From Streptomyces glaucescens (GTDB lineage: Bacteria; Actinomycetota; Actinomycetes; Streptomycetales; Streptomycetaceae), in assembly GCF_000761215.1 (NCBI RefSeq), contig NZ_CP009438.1, positions 1,272,501-1,336,500 on the forward strand: a DNA stretch of 64,000 nucleotides, read 5' to 3'. Below the pieces are notes generated by a model that was not told the DNA's origin, did not search any database, and saw only the letters and a program-made list of their open reading frames with translations. How positions within the stretch are numbered: the first letter of the stretch is position 1; the number at the start of each line of letters is the position of its first letter. This document shows positions 25,631-33,959 of the stretch, one piece after another. The translations under genes and the position numbers were made by a program.

Positions 25631-26932
25631 ATGAGCACGACCCCTCCCCCGAAGGCGCCGGCCGGCGCCACCCGCTCCGGAACAGGTGAACGCCCGTCCG
25701 ACGATGGGCCGTTGGGCTGGCTGCGCGCGCTCGGACCGCGCGGGCGGCGTGCCTTCGCCGGCGCGTTCGGCGGCTATGCCCTGGACTCGTACGACTACTT
25801 CACGCTGCCGCTGAGCATGGTCGCCCTGGCCGCGTACTTCGGCCTGGACAGCGGGCAGACCGGCCTGTTCACCACGGTGACGCTGGTCGTCTCGGCCGTC
25901 GGCGGCGCGCTCGCGGGCGTGCTGGCGGACCGCATCGGCCGGGTGAAGGCACTGATGATCACCGTGATCACCTACGCCGTGTTCACGGTGGCCTGCGGCT
26001 TCGCGCCCACCTACGAGACGCTGCTCGTCTTCCGCGCCCTGCAGGGCCTCGGCTTCGGCGGCGAGTGGGCGGTGGGCGCCATCCTGGTCGCCGAGTACGC
26101 GAGCGCCAGGCACCGGGGCCGCACCCTCGGGGCCGTCCAGAGCTCCTGGGCCGTCGGCTGGGCGCTGGCCGCGATCGTCTACACGCTGGTGTTCTCCTTC
26201 GTCGACGACGACCTGGCCTGGCGGGTGATGTTCTGGACCGGGGCGCTGCCCGCGCTGCTGGTGGTGTGGATGCGGCGACGGGTGCAGGACGCGCCCCAGG
26301 CCGTCGCCGTACGCGAACACGGCGCCGCCCGGAACTCCTTCACCGCCGTCCTCAAGCCCGGCCTGCTGCGCACCACGGTCTTCGCGATCCTGCTGTCCAC
26401 CGGCGTCCAGGGCGGCTACTACACCCTCGCCACCTGGGTGCCGACGTACCTGAAGACGGAGCGGGACCTCTCGGTCGTCGGCACCGGCGGCTACCTCGTC
26501 TTCCTGATCTCCGGCGCCTTCCTCGGCTATCTGACGGGCGGTCACCTCACCGACCGGCTGGGCCGACGGCGCAACATCTGGCTGTTCGCGCTGCTGTCGT
26601 CGCTCTGCATCCTGGCGTACGCGAACATCCCCAGCGGCGCCAACTCGCTTCTGCTGGTGCTCGGTTTCCCGCTCGGGTTCTGCATGTCGGCCATCTTCAG
26701 CGGCTTCGGCTCCTTCCTGAGCGAGCTGTACCCGACCGCCGTGCGCGGCACCGGGCAGGGCCTCACGTACAACACCGGTCGCGCGGTGGGCGCGGTCTTC
26801 CCCACCGCGGTGGGCTTCCTCGCCGACAGCTGGGGCGTGGGGGGCGCGCTGGTCTTCGGCGCGATCGGCTACGGCGTCGCCGCGCTCGCCCTGCTCGGGC
26901 TGCCCGAGACCCGCGGAAGGGAGCTGACGTGA
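25631..26932 (+). CDS. MFS transporter, probable organic-acid symporter
   Basis: Inner-membrane transporter of 433 residues with twelve hydrophobic segments. It has the MFS loop motif GVLADRIGRVKAL after TM2, RALQGLGFGGEWAVGAIL in TM4 and a second loop motif GHLTDRLGRRRN in the C-terminal half. The GFGGEW signature is typical of the lactate/aromatic-acid and metabolite:H+ symporter groups. The ATG at 25631 has GAGGTG upstream. It lies upstream of pxpABC on the same strand and is controlled by the FadR-type operator. Uptake of 5-oxoproline or another carboxylate consumed by this operon is a reasonable guess, not proven. Confidence 0.88.
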   Translation: MSTTPPPKAPAGATRSGTGERPSDDGPLGWLRALGPRGRRAFAGAFGGYALDSYDYFTLPLSMVALAAYFGLDSGQTGLFTTVTLVVSAVGGALAGVLADRIGRVKALMITVITYAVFTVACGFAPTYETLLVFRALQGLGFGGEWAVGAILVAEYASARHRGRTLGAVQSSWAVGWALAAIVYTLVFSFVDDDLAWRVMFWTGALPALLVVWMRRRVQDAPQAVAVREHGAARNSFTAVLKPGLLRTTVFAILLSTGVQGGYYTLATWVPTYLKTERDLSVVGTGGYLVFLISGAFLGYLTGGHLTDRLGRRRNIWLFALLSSLCILAYANIPSGANSLLLVLGFPLGFCMSAIFSGFGSFLSELYPTAVRGTGQGLTYNTGRAVGAVFPTAVGFLADSWGVGGALVFGAIGYGVAALALLGLPETRGRELT

Positions 26933-27072
26933 GCGGTCCGCGGCACCTCTCCCCCGGCACCACCGGGGACGGCCCCGAGGTGCGCGGCCGGCCGCCCGGG
27001 CATGTCCGCGCGGGGCCGGGCCAGGGCCGGATGTTCCTCGCCGACACCCATGACCGGCACCGCGTAGCCTGA
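26929..27072 (+). CDS. Possible 47-residue protein between the transporter and pxpA
   Basis: A GTG start overlaps the transporter stop codon (GTGA, 26929-26932) and the frame ends 23 bp before pxpA. The peptide is rich in Gly, Pro, Arg and His and ends MFLADTHDRHRVA. I do not recognise it. The overlap and in-operon position favour translation, but composition gives little support. It may simply be the pxpA leader. Confidence 0.3.
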   Translation: MSGPRHLSPGTTGDGPEVRGRPPGHVRAGPGQGRMFLADTHDRHRVA

Positions 27073-27095
27073 CAGAGCAGGACGAAGAGGGGACC

Positions 27096-27854
27096 ATGAC
27101 CGCGATCGATCTGAACGCCGACCTCGGCGAGGGCTTCGGCCGCTGGCGGCTCACCGACGACGAACAGCTGCTGTCCGTCGTCACGAGCGCCAACGTGGCC
27201 TGCGGCTTCCACGCGGGGGACGCGGTCACCATGCGCCGGGTGTGCGAGCTGGCGGCCGAGCGCGGGGTGACGATCGGCGCCCAGGTCTCCTACCGGGACC
27301 TCGCCGGCTTCGGGCGGCGCGCCATGGACGTGCCGCCCGACGAGCTGGCGGCCGAGGTGGCCTACCAGATCGGCGCCCTGGAGGTGTTCGCCCGGGCGGC
27401 GGGCTCCCGGGTGGCCTACGTCAAGCCGCACGGCGCCCTGTACAACCGCGTGGTCCACGACGAGCGGCAGGCCCGCGCGGTGGTCGACGGGGTGCTGCTG
27501 GCGGACGCCGCACTGCCCGTGCTGGGCCTGCCCGGCTCCCGGCTGCTCGAACTGGCCGCCCGGGCGGGGCTGCCTGCGGTCACGGAGGCGTTCGCCGACC
27601 GCGCGTACACCGAGGCGGGCACGCTGGTGCCGCGCGGGGAGGAAGGTGCCGTGCTGACCGACCCGGACGCCGTCGTGGAGCGGTCGGTGAGCCTCGCCCG
27701 GTCCGGGACGCTCACCACCCGGTCCGGCGGGACGATCCGGGTCCGCGCACGGTCCCTGTGCGTCCACGGGGACACCGCCGGCGCGGTGGAGCTGGCCCGC
27801 CGGGTACGCGCCCGGCTGGAGTCGGCGGGCGTGCGGGTGGAGGCCTTCGCATGA
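27096..27854 (+). CDS. pxpA: 5-oxoprolinase subunit A (LamB/YcsF family)
   Basis: Component of the three-subunit ATP-dependent 5-oxoprolinase PxpABC, which opens 5-oxoproline to glutamate in the cytoplasm. The 252-residue protein shows the LamB/YcsF hallmarks: IDLNADLGEGFG at the start, NVACGFHAGD, VKPHGALYN and an ending with ICVHGD-like residues (LCVHGDTAGAVE). It is the first pxp gene; pxpB starts inside its stop codon (ATGA at 27851-27854). Same strand as the transporter. Confidence 0.94.
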   Translation: MTAIDLNADLGEGFGRWRLTDDEQLLSVVTSANVACGFHAGDAVTMRRVCELAAERGVTIGAQVSYRDLAGFGRRAMDVPPDELAAEVAYQIGALEVFARAAGSRVAYVKPHGALYNRVVHDERQARAVVDGVLLADAALPVLGLPGSRLLELAARAGLPAVTEAFADRAYTEAGTLVPRGEEGAVLTDPDAVVERSVSLARSGTLTTRSGGTIRVRARSLCVHGDTAGAVELARRVRARLESAGVRVEAFA

Positions 27855-28477
27855 GGGTGCTGCCCGTCGGGGACACGGCGCTGCTCGTCGAGGTGGCGTC
27901 CGGCGAGGAGGCGCAGGCGCTCCACGCCGAGCTGGTGCGCCGCCGCGCGGAGGGCTCGCTGACGGTGCGCGAGATCGTGCCCGCCGCGCGGACGGTCCTG
28001 CTCGACGGCCTGGCCAACCCCGGCGGGGTCGCCGCCGGCCTGAGGGCCGCCGAGGTACCGCCCGCCCCGCCGCAGCCCGAAACGGTCGTGCGCATCCCGG
28101 TGCGCTACGACGGCCCCGACCTTGCGGACGTCGCCGCGCACTGGGGCGTGTCCCCCCACGACGTCGCCCGCATCCACGCGGGGACCGAGTTCCGGGTCGC
28201 CTTCTGCGGTTTCGCCCCCGGTTTCGGCTACCTCACCGGACTCCCGCCGCGCTACCACGTCCCGCGCCGCGCCACGCCGCGCACCGCGGTGCCGGCCGGG
28301 GCGGTCGCGCTGGCGGGGCCGTACACCGGTGTCTACCCGAGGTCGTCGCCCGGCGGCTGGCAGCTGATCGGCCGCACGGACGCGGTGCTGTGGGACCACA
28401 CGCGCGTACCGGCCGCGCTGCTGGCGCCGGGCACGCGGGTGCGGTTCGTCCCGCGGGCGGAGGTGCCCGCGCCATGA
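27851..28477 (+). CDS. pxpB: 5-oxoprolinase subunit B (KipI/AHS1 family)
   Basis: Second subunit of 5-oxoprolinase, 208 residues, of the KipI/allophanate hydrolase subunit 1 family. Typical motifs are GDTALLVEV at the N-terminus, HAGTEFRVAFCGFAPGFGYL, the PRRATPRTAVPAGAVALAG segment and GGWQLIGRTD. Its ATG overlaps the pxpA stop and its own stop overlaps the pxpC start, so all three are translationally coupled. Confidence 0.94.
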   Translation: MRVLPVGDTALLVEVASGEEAQALHAELVRRRAEGSLTVREIVPAARTVLLDGLANPGGVAAGLRAAEVPPAPPQPETVVRIPVRYDGPDLADVAAHWGVSPHDVARIHAGTEFRVAFCGFAPGFGYLTGLPPRYHVPRRATPRTAVPAGAVALAGPYTGVYPRSSPGGWQLIGRTDAVLWDHTRVPAALLAPGTRVRFVPRAEVPAP

Positions 28478-29343
28478 CCGACCGGGCTCTCGCCGTCGTC
28501 CGCGCCGGGGCGCTGACCACCGTCCAGGACCTCGGCCGGCCCGGCCACGCCCACCTGGGCGTGCCGCGCTCCGGGGCGCTGGACGCCCCCGCTGCGGCGC
28601 TCGTCAACCGGCTGGTCGGCAACCGGCCCGGGGCTGCGGTCCTGGAGACCACCCTCACGGGCTGCGCCGTACGTCCCCGGTCCGACGTCACCGTGGCCGT
28701 CGGCGGCGCGCCCTGCGCGGTGACCGTGGACGGCCGGCCGGCCGCCTGGGGCGCGCCGGTGCGGGTGCCCGCCGGGGCGCTCCTGGAGGCGGGACCCGCG
28801 CGCGCGGGCGTACGCAGTTATCTCGGCGTCTGCGGGGGGATCGCCGTCGAGCCGGTGCTCGGCAGCCGTTCCACGGATCTGCTCTCCGGCCTGGGTCCCG
28901 TGCCGCTCACGGACGGCGCGGTGCTGCCGCTGGGCACGCCGGGCGGGCCCCCCGCGCGCGTGGACGCCGCCCCCCAGCCCGCACCGCCGGCCGAGCTGGT
29001 GCTGCGCGTGACGCCGGGCCCCCGGGACGACTGGTTCACCGGGCGGGCCCTGCGTGAGTTCACGTCGCGCACCTACCGGGTGTCCGCGGCGAGCAACCGC
29101 ATCGGGCTGCGCACGGAGGGCCCCGCCCTGGAGCGGGCCCGGAGCGGGGAACTGCCCAGCGAGGGCATGGTGCTGGGCGCGGTGCAGGTGCCGCCGGACG
29201 GCCGCCCGGTGGTCTTCCTCGCCGATCATCCGACCACCGGCGGCTACCCGGTGATCGCGGTCGTCCGCTCCGCCGACCTCCCGGCGGCCGCCCAGGCGGT
29301 CCCCGGTACACCGGTCCGGTTCGTGGCGGTACGCCGCCGCTGA
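28474..29343 (+). CDS. pxpC: 5-oxoprolinase subunit C (biotin-dependent carboxylase-like/AHS2 family)
   Basis: Third subunit of 5-oxoprolinase, 289 residues, of the KipA/allophanate hydrolase subunit 2 family. Motifs include TTVQDLGRPGHAHLGVPRSGALD, RSYLGVCGGIAV, SNRIGLRTEG, LPSEGMVLGAVQVPPDG and FLADHPTTGGYPVIAVV. ATGA overlap with pxpB. Last gene of the operon. The 227 bp that follow hold no gene I can support. Confidence 0.94.
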   Translation: MTDRALAVVRAGALTTVQDLGRPGHAHLGVPRSGALDAPAAALVNRLVGNRPGAAVLETTLTGCAVRPRSDVTVAVGGAPCAVTVDGRPAAWGAPVRVPAGALLEAGPARAGVRSYLGVCGGIAVEPVLGSRSTDLLSGLGPVPLTDGAVLPLGTPGGPPARVDAAPQPAPPAELVLRVTPGPRDDWFTGRALREFTSRTYRVSAASNRIGLRTEGPALERARSGELPSEGMVLGAVQVPPDGRPVVFLADHPTTGGYPVIAVVRSADLPAAAQAVPGTPVRFVAVRRR

Positions 29344-29570
29344 CAGTGCGCCGGGGCCGCGGCCATGCCGGGGGGCGCCTGCGACGAAGGCGCCGGCGAG
29401 CCGGCGGGGTCCGTGGGGTGCCTGACGTTGACGCGGCCGCCAGGAGCCCGCGCCCGGCTGGGCTGCCCCCGGCCGTGGCGGTCCGCCCGACAGGTCAGCC
29501 GCCGTTCACGCGGCGGCACACCGGCCGGCCTCTGCCGGGCCGCGTCCGCCCACGCGCGGAGCTTCCGGGC

Positions 29571-30989
29571 TCACACGGCGGAGGCGTCCGGCCCGATCCG
29601 GCTGCGGACCGCCGTCTGCACCTCGGCCTCCTCGGCCGGGTCGGCGGCGAGCCGGCGCAGTTGCTCCACCACGCGGGTGTCCCCGGTCTCGGCGTGCCGG
29701 GCGGCGAGTTCGCGGGTGCTCTCCTCGCAGTCCCACAGGCACTCGACGGCGAATCCGGTGGGGAAGGAGGGGTCGGTGGCGGCGAGCGCGCGGGCGGTCC
29801 TGCCGCGCAGGTGGGACGAGGCGGTCTCCCGGTAGACGTGGCGCAGGACCGGCGCCGCACAGGCGATGCCGAGCCGTCCGGCGCCGTCGACGAGGGTCCA
29901 CAGGGTCGGCGCGTCGGGGCCTTCGCCCCGGACCGCCTCGCGCAGCGCGCCGAGGACCAGTTCGCTGTCCTGGGCCCCGCCGCGGCAGGCGAGCACCCTC
30001 CCGGCGGCGGCGCCCAGCGGGTCGGGCCGCCGGGCCCAGCCGCGTGCCCGGTCGACGGCGGCGATGCCGCTCATGCGCTCGAAGGCGTCGAGGGCGGCCT
30101 CGACGACGGCGGGTGAGCCGGTGCCGACGGCGGCCTCGATCAGGTCGAGGGCGTCGGGGTCGCCGGCGTCGGCGAGGTAGCGCAGGGCGGTGCAGCGGGC
30201 GCCGTCGGAGCCGTCCCTGGCGGCCTGGACGATCTCGGGGCGGTCCTCGGGTCCCGCGACGGCGGTCAGGCAGCGGGCGGCCGGCACGTGGAGGGCGGCG
30301 CCGCGGTCGAGGCCCTGCTGGGCCCATTCGAACACCGCGCGCACGCTCCAGCCGGGGCGTGGTCCGGAGGGCCGCATCTGCCGCTGCCAGCGGTCGAAAC
30401 AGCCGGTCTCCTGGGCGGCACGCACACGCGTGGCGATCCATTCGCGCGGATCCTCGGCCCACAGCCGCCAGGGCCGGGGTTCGAAGGAGTCCCGTACCAC
30501 GGCGGCCAGCTCGGCGTCGCCCTCGGCGCCGGCCGGGAAGCGGGACAGGACGTGGGCGGCGAGACCGCGCAACCCGGCGTCGTCGTCGCGCAGGGCGAGT
30601 TCGTCGAGGGCCCACGCCCAGTTGGTGCCGTGGGCGGCATACCTGCGCAGCAGTTCGAGGGCGTCCCGCCTGCCGTAGGAGGCGAGGTGGCCGAGGACGG
30701 CCAGGGCGAGCCCGGTGCGCGCCTCGTCGGTGTCGAGGATGTCCTCGGGGTCGAAGAGGTGCGCCTCGATGGCGTCCAGCCCGCCGTTCAGGTCGAGGTA
30801 GAGGCGGGCGTAGTAAAGGGAGCGGTTCTCCACCTGCCAGTCGTTGCGGGGGTCGCGCAGCACGCAGTGGTTCAGGGCCGTCAGGGCCTCGTCACGGGGG
30901 GCGGTGAGCGCGTGGAGCGTACCGTCGCCGCGGCCCCGCTGGAGCAGGCCGAGCAGCGTACCGCTGGGCGCTATGACCGGATCGAACAT
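29571..30989 (-). CDS. HEAT-repeat-like helical protein
   Basis: A 472-residue soluble protein of repeated alpha-helical pairs. Units such as ARCLTAVAGPEDRPEIVQAAR, ALRYLADAGDPDALDLIEAAV and VEAALDAFERMSGI have the spacing and Asp/Pro turns of HEAT or PBS-lyase-type repeats, most clearly between about 240 and 440. Such proteins are scaffolds; nothing indicates the partner. The ATG at 30989 has GTGAGG upstream; the frame stays open to 31079 but the extension is not protein-like. The ankyrin-type gene lies upstream on the same strand across a 324-bp gap. Confidence 0.8.
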   Translation of the reverse strand: MFDPVIAPSGTLLGLLQRGRGDGTLHALTAPRDEALTALNHCVLRDPRNDWQVENRSLYYARLYLDLNGGLDAIEAHLFDPEDILDTDEARTGLALAVLGHLASYGRRDALELLRRYAAHGTNWAWALDELALRDDDAGLRGLAAHVLSRFPAGAEGDAELAAVVRDSFEPRPWRLWAEDPREWIATRVRAAQETGCFDRWQRQMRPSGPRPGWSVRAVFEWAQQGLDRGAALHVPAARCLTAVAGPEDRPEIVQAARDGSDGARCTALRYLADAGDPDALDLIEAAVGTGSPAVVEAALDAFERMSGIAAVDRARGWARRPDPLGAAAGRVLACRGGAQDSELVLGALREAVRGEGPDAPTLWTLVDGAGRLGIACAAPVLRHVYRETASSHLRGRTARALAATDPSFPTGFAVECLWDCEESTRELAARHAETGDTRVVEQLRRLAADPAEEAEVQTAVRSRIGPDASAV

Positions 30990-31313
30990 GGGAAACAGCC
31001 TCACATCAAGCGTCGACGCAACCGGGAAACACGCATTACCTGGCCGCGTGACAACACGTCGGGGCGCCCGCCGTCTCATGCTTGCTGTAGACCATCTTCC
31101 TCTGCCTCTCGTCGGTGGCCCTTGCGGACCGCATCACGGCCCGCGCGGTGCGGCAACACCTGCCCAGCCATCGCGTCCGTGAATCACGACGTCATGATGA
31201 CTCGGCTGTTCTCGATGCCGCGACCGAAATATCCGGCGGCCCCGTACCGCCTCCCCCGTGGTCTCTGCCCTGCCTGCTCGGAACGTGCGTTCTACCTGAT
31301 CAGGCGCTACGAA
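30990..31313. other. 324-bp intergenic region, lower G+C
   Basis: No gene, tRNA or clear hairpin is supported. Base composition is visibly less G+C-rich than around it (for example 31190-31330), and no frame has normal third-position bias. It presumably contains the promoter of the HEAT-like gene. Codon-like stretches on the plus strand do not resemble a known protein. Confidence 0.4.
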
Positions 31314-31706
31314 TCAATCCGCGCCGAACAGCTTCAGCAGCTCGGCCTTGCCGAACATCCGGGCGGTGTCGACCGCTGACGGAGTCCCGGCGGAAGGGTC
31401 GGCTCCGCCCTCCAGCAACGCGCGGATGACGTCTTCCTCACCCTTGAAGACCGCGCCCGCGAGCGGGGTCTGGCCACGGTCGTTGACGCGGTCCGCCTCG
31501 GCGCCACGGGCGAGCAGCGCCCGTACGGTCTCCGCGTGGCCGTGGTAGGCGGCGAGCATCACCAGGGAGTCGCCGCGGTCATTGGTGAGGTTGGCCGGAA
31601 CACCCGCGTCGACATACGCCACGAGCGCCTCCGTCTGTCCCCGCCGGGCGAGATCGAAGATCTTCGTCGCCAGCTCCACGACCTCGGGGTCGGGGGCTTC
31701 ACTCAT
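31314..31706 (-). CDS. Ankyrin-repeat protein
   Basis: A 130-residue cytoplasmic protein made almost wholly of ankyrin repeats: RGDSLVMLAAYHGHAETVRALLARGAEADRV... and RGQTPLAGAVFKGEEDVIRALLEGGADP follow the G-x-TPL-x-A-A-x-x-G-H consensus, with partial repeats at each end. Free-standing ankyrin proteins of this size are common in Streptomyces and sometimes partner catalases or regulators, but no such neighbour is present here. ATG 31706. Confidence 0.9.
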   Translation of the reverse strand: MSEAPDPEVVELATKIFDLARRGQTEALVAYVDAGVPANLTNDRGDSLVMLAAYHGHAETVRALLARGAEADRVNDRGQTPLAGAVFKGEEDVIRALLEGGADPSAGTPSAVDTARMFGKAELLKLFGAD

Positions 31707-31966
31707 CGGCCGGACCGCCTCTCACTACAACCGTTCAGGTGAATCGCCAGGGTACTGGCTCACGCGGCACATGACCCGATGTGCCCGAGGTAAAGATCAC
31801 TACGGACCCGCCCGGGCGCAACCCCGCAGCTCGGCCTGGCCGGCGAGGACTCGGCCGGCCGAGCGAAATCCACCGGATTTCACCCGGTTGCACCTTTTAT
31901 CGTATGGATACATCCTGTGAGCCTGGAAGTACTCATGGTGACTGTCCCCGAACCAGGAGAACTCAA

Positions 31967-32161
31967 ATGATCCTGTCCATCTCAGGCGTGGTCCTGCTCG
32001 GCATCATCGTCTTCCTCTTCTTCAAGAAGGACGGACTCAAGGCGTCGCACGCCCTGGTGGCCGCGCTCTTCGGCTTCTACCTGGCGAGCACCGCCATCGC
32101 GCCGAGCATCAAGGCCGGCGGCGAGAGCCTGGCGAGCCTGCTCGGCGGCATCAAGTTCTGA
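31967..32161 (+). CDS. Small conserved membrane protein, 64 residues
   Basis: The ATG at 31967 has AGGAGA six bases upstream. Residues 2-20 form one hydrophobic segment (ILSISGVVLLGIIVFLFF), then KKDGLKASH, then a second moderately hydrophobic segment (ALVAALFGFYLASTAIAP). The following gene encodes an FtsK-like protein and starts 37 bp later, so the pair probably form one unit. Similar two-gene units (small membrane protein plus FtsK/TraB-like protein) occur in streptomycete chromosomes and conjugative plasmids, where the small proteins resemble Spd/Tra-associated proteins (inference). Confidence 0.8.
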   Translation: MILSISGVVLLGIIVFLFFKKDGLKASHALVAALFGFYLASTAIAPSIKAGGESLASLLGGIKF

Positions 32162-32198
32162 CGTCCGTCCCGCCCGTACGCACCTCCAGGAGACCGCA

Positions 32199-33833
32199 GT
32201 GGCCCGGCGCCCCCTCCCCCGCATCCTGAGCACAGGCAGCGCGCAGATCGCCCGGAGCCGGGAGCTGGCCCGGACGGCGGCCGACAGCGCCACCGACGTC
32301 CTCCACCCGCTGATCACGATCACTCGCGGTCTGCGCCGGCTGGCGGCGGCCGGACGGCGCAAGTGGACCGACACCCCCAAGGACAAGCGCGGGCCGCTGC
32401 TGTTCCTGGTGGCCTCGGTGATCCTGGTCGTGGCACTGGTGCCGTACGGCCCGCTGCTCGCCGTCATCACGCTGATGGCGGCGGCAGCCTGGCAGGGCCG
32501 GGACCGCGCCCCGGCCACGTCCGAGGAGCCCGGGGAGTCGCACACGGAGCGGCTGAAGTCGCTGTACGAGGCCCTGGTGCCGTACTTCTCGACCGCCGAG
32601 GACCCGGAGCCGCTGTACGCGCACGGCGGCGCGTGGGACAAGGCGTTCCCCGAGTTCGAGTTCGACCGCGCGGGCCGGGTCTCCCACCTGGCGGTCCGCT
32701 ACCCGGCCTACTTCCCGGACGGGGAGCCGGAGGCGCGCGCCCGCGTGGAGCACCTGCTCTCCGCCAAGTCCGGCCGCGGCCGGGAGTACCACTTCGACTG
32801 GGACCAGGAGGGCAACGAGCTCACCGTCACCGTCCTGGCCCCGCTGCCCACCGACATCGCCGCCCAGCGCTTCGTCACCGCCCCGGGCGAGACGGTCCTC
32901 GGCTTCACCGACCCCACCGAGGTCCAGCGCACGCTCCCCCTCACCCACGGCGAGGAGCGGCGCGACGTCCCGCCGGTCGTCTGGCGCACCGGGATCCGCT
33001 CCACCGAGCCGCACCTCCTGGCCGTCGGCCAGCCCGGCACCGGCACCTCCACCCTGCTGCGCTCCATCGCGCTCCAGACCCTCCAGCACGGCGACATCCT
33101 GGTCGTCGACGGCGGCGGCACCGGCGAGTACGCCTGCCTGACCGGCCGCGACGGCGTGCTGGCGGTCGAGTGCGGCCTCGCCGGGGCGCTGGCCGGGCTG
33201 GAGTGGGCGGCGGCCGAGACCGAGCGCCGGCTGATCGCCGTCAACCGCGCCCGGCAGGAGGGCAACCCGCCGCCGGACGACACCAGGCGGCCCCTGTGGC
33301 TGCTGCTGGACCGGCCGACCGCGCTCGGGCACGTGGCCACCGAGGGCACCGAGGGCACCGAGGACCCCTTGTCCCTGCTCCAGGTGCCGCTGCGGCACGG
33401 GCGCGCGGCGGGCGTCACCGTGGTCCTCGCCGAGCAGTTCGACGCCGTGGACGCCCTCGGTGACGCGGTGCGGCAGCACACGCGCGCGCGGGTCGTGCTC
33501 GGCCCGGCCACCCCCGAGCAGCTCCGGACGGTATTGGGCGCCCCGCCGCACACCACGCCGCCCGCCCACGTCCCGCCGGGCCGCGGCTACGCCCGCCTCG
33601 GCGCCGGGCCGGTGCTGCGCCTCCAGGTCCCGGCGACGCCCGACCCGTACGACGACGCCACCAGTGACGCGCACCGGCAGGCCGTCATGGAGCTGCTGCC
33701 GCCGCGCAGCACCCCGGCGGACGAGGAACCGAAGGAGCCGGCCGAGCCGGGGCCCGAGGTCGCGGCGGAGCAGGTCACCGAGACGGCCGGGGAGCCGGTG
33801 GCCGCGAAGGCGGGCGCGGCGGAGGGTTCCTGA
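32199..33833 (+). CDS. FtsK/SpoIIIE-like membrane protein with degenerate P-loop
   Basis: A 544-residue protein starting at GTG 32199 after CAGGAG. A hydrophobic hairpin at about 65-100 anchors it. The C-terminal half resembles an FtsK/SpoIIIE/TraB motor: TEPHLLAVGQPGTGTSTLLRSIALQ is the Walker A region, then AAAETERRLIAVNRAR, LWLLLDRPTAL (Walker B position, one Asp) and VVLAEQFDAVD. The Walker A lysine is replaced by threonine (GTGTST), so ATP hydrolysis is doubtful. A TEGTEGTED run near 385 is a short in-frame repeat. Probably works with the preceding small membrane protein, perhaps as a non-motor scaffold. Confidence 0.78.
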   Translation: MARRPLPRILSTGSAQIARSRELARTAADSATDVLHPLITITRGLRRLAAAGRRKWTDTPKDKRGPLLFLVASVILVVALVPYGPLLAVITLMAAAAWQGRDRAPATSEEPGESHTERLKSLYEALVPYFSTAEDPEPLYAHGGAWDKAFPEFEFDRAGRVSHLAVRYPAYFPDGEPEARARVEHLLSAKSGRGREYHFDWDQEGNELTVTVLAPLPTDIAAQRFVTAPGETVLGFTDPTEVQRTLPLTHGEERRDVPPVVWRTGIRSTEPHLLAVGQPGTGTSTLLRSIALQTLQHGDILVVDGGGTGEYACLTGRDGVLAVECGLAGALAGLEWAAAETERRLIAVNRARQEGNPPPDDTRRPLWLLLDRPTALGHVATEGTEGTEDPLSLLQVPLRHGRAAGVTVVLAEQFDAVDALGDAVRQHTRARVVLGPATPEQLRTVLGAPPHTTPPAHVPPGRGYARLGAGPVLRLQVPATPDPYDDATSDAHRQAVMELLPPRSTPADEEPKEPAEPGPEVAAEQVTETAGEPVAAKAGAAEGS

Positions 33834-33855
33834 GCCGCACGCGCACCGGGAAGGA

Positions 33856-33886
33856 CGAGGGGCGGGCCGCGCGGGCCCGCCCCTCG
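33856..33886. terminator. Hairpin terminator between convergent genes
   Basis: Perfect 13-bp G/C stem (33856-33868 with 33874-33886) with a 5-nt loop, 22 bp after the FtsK-like stop. The convergent MocR-type gene ends at 33960, so the hairpin could serve both strands. Confidence 0.7.
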
Positions 33887-33959
33887 CGGACCGGACGGAC
33901 GCGAGGCGCGACGAAGGCGTCACCGTCGCCGGCGTCCCGGCCGGTCCTCCCGGGGCTCC

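Noticed and set aside
33340..33365. Short direct repeats (GAGGGCACC, three copies)
   Set aside because: In-frame tripeptide repeat (TEG) inside the FtsK-like gene, ordinary slippage in coding sequence rather than a regulatory array.
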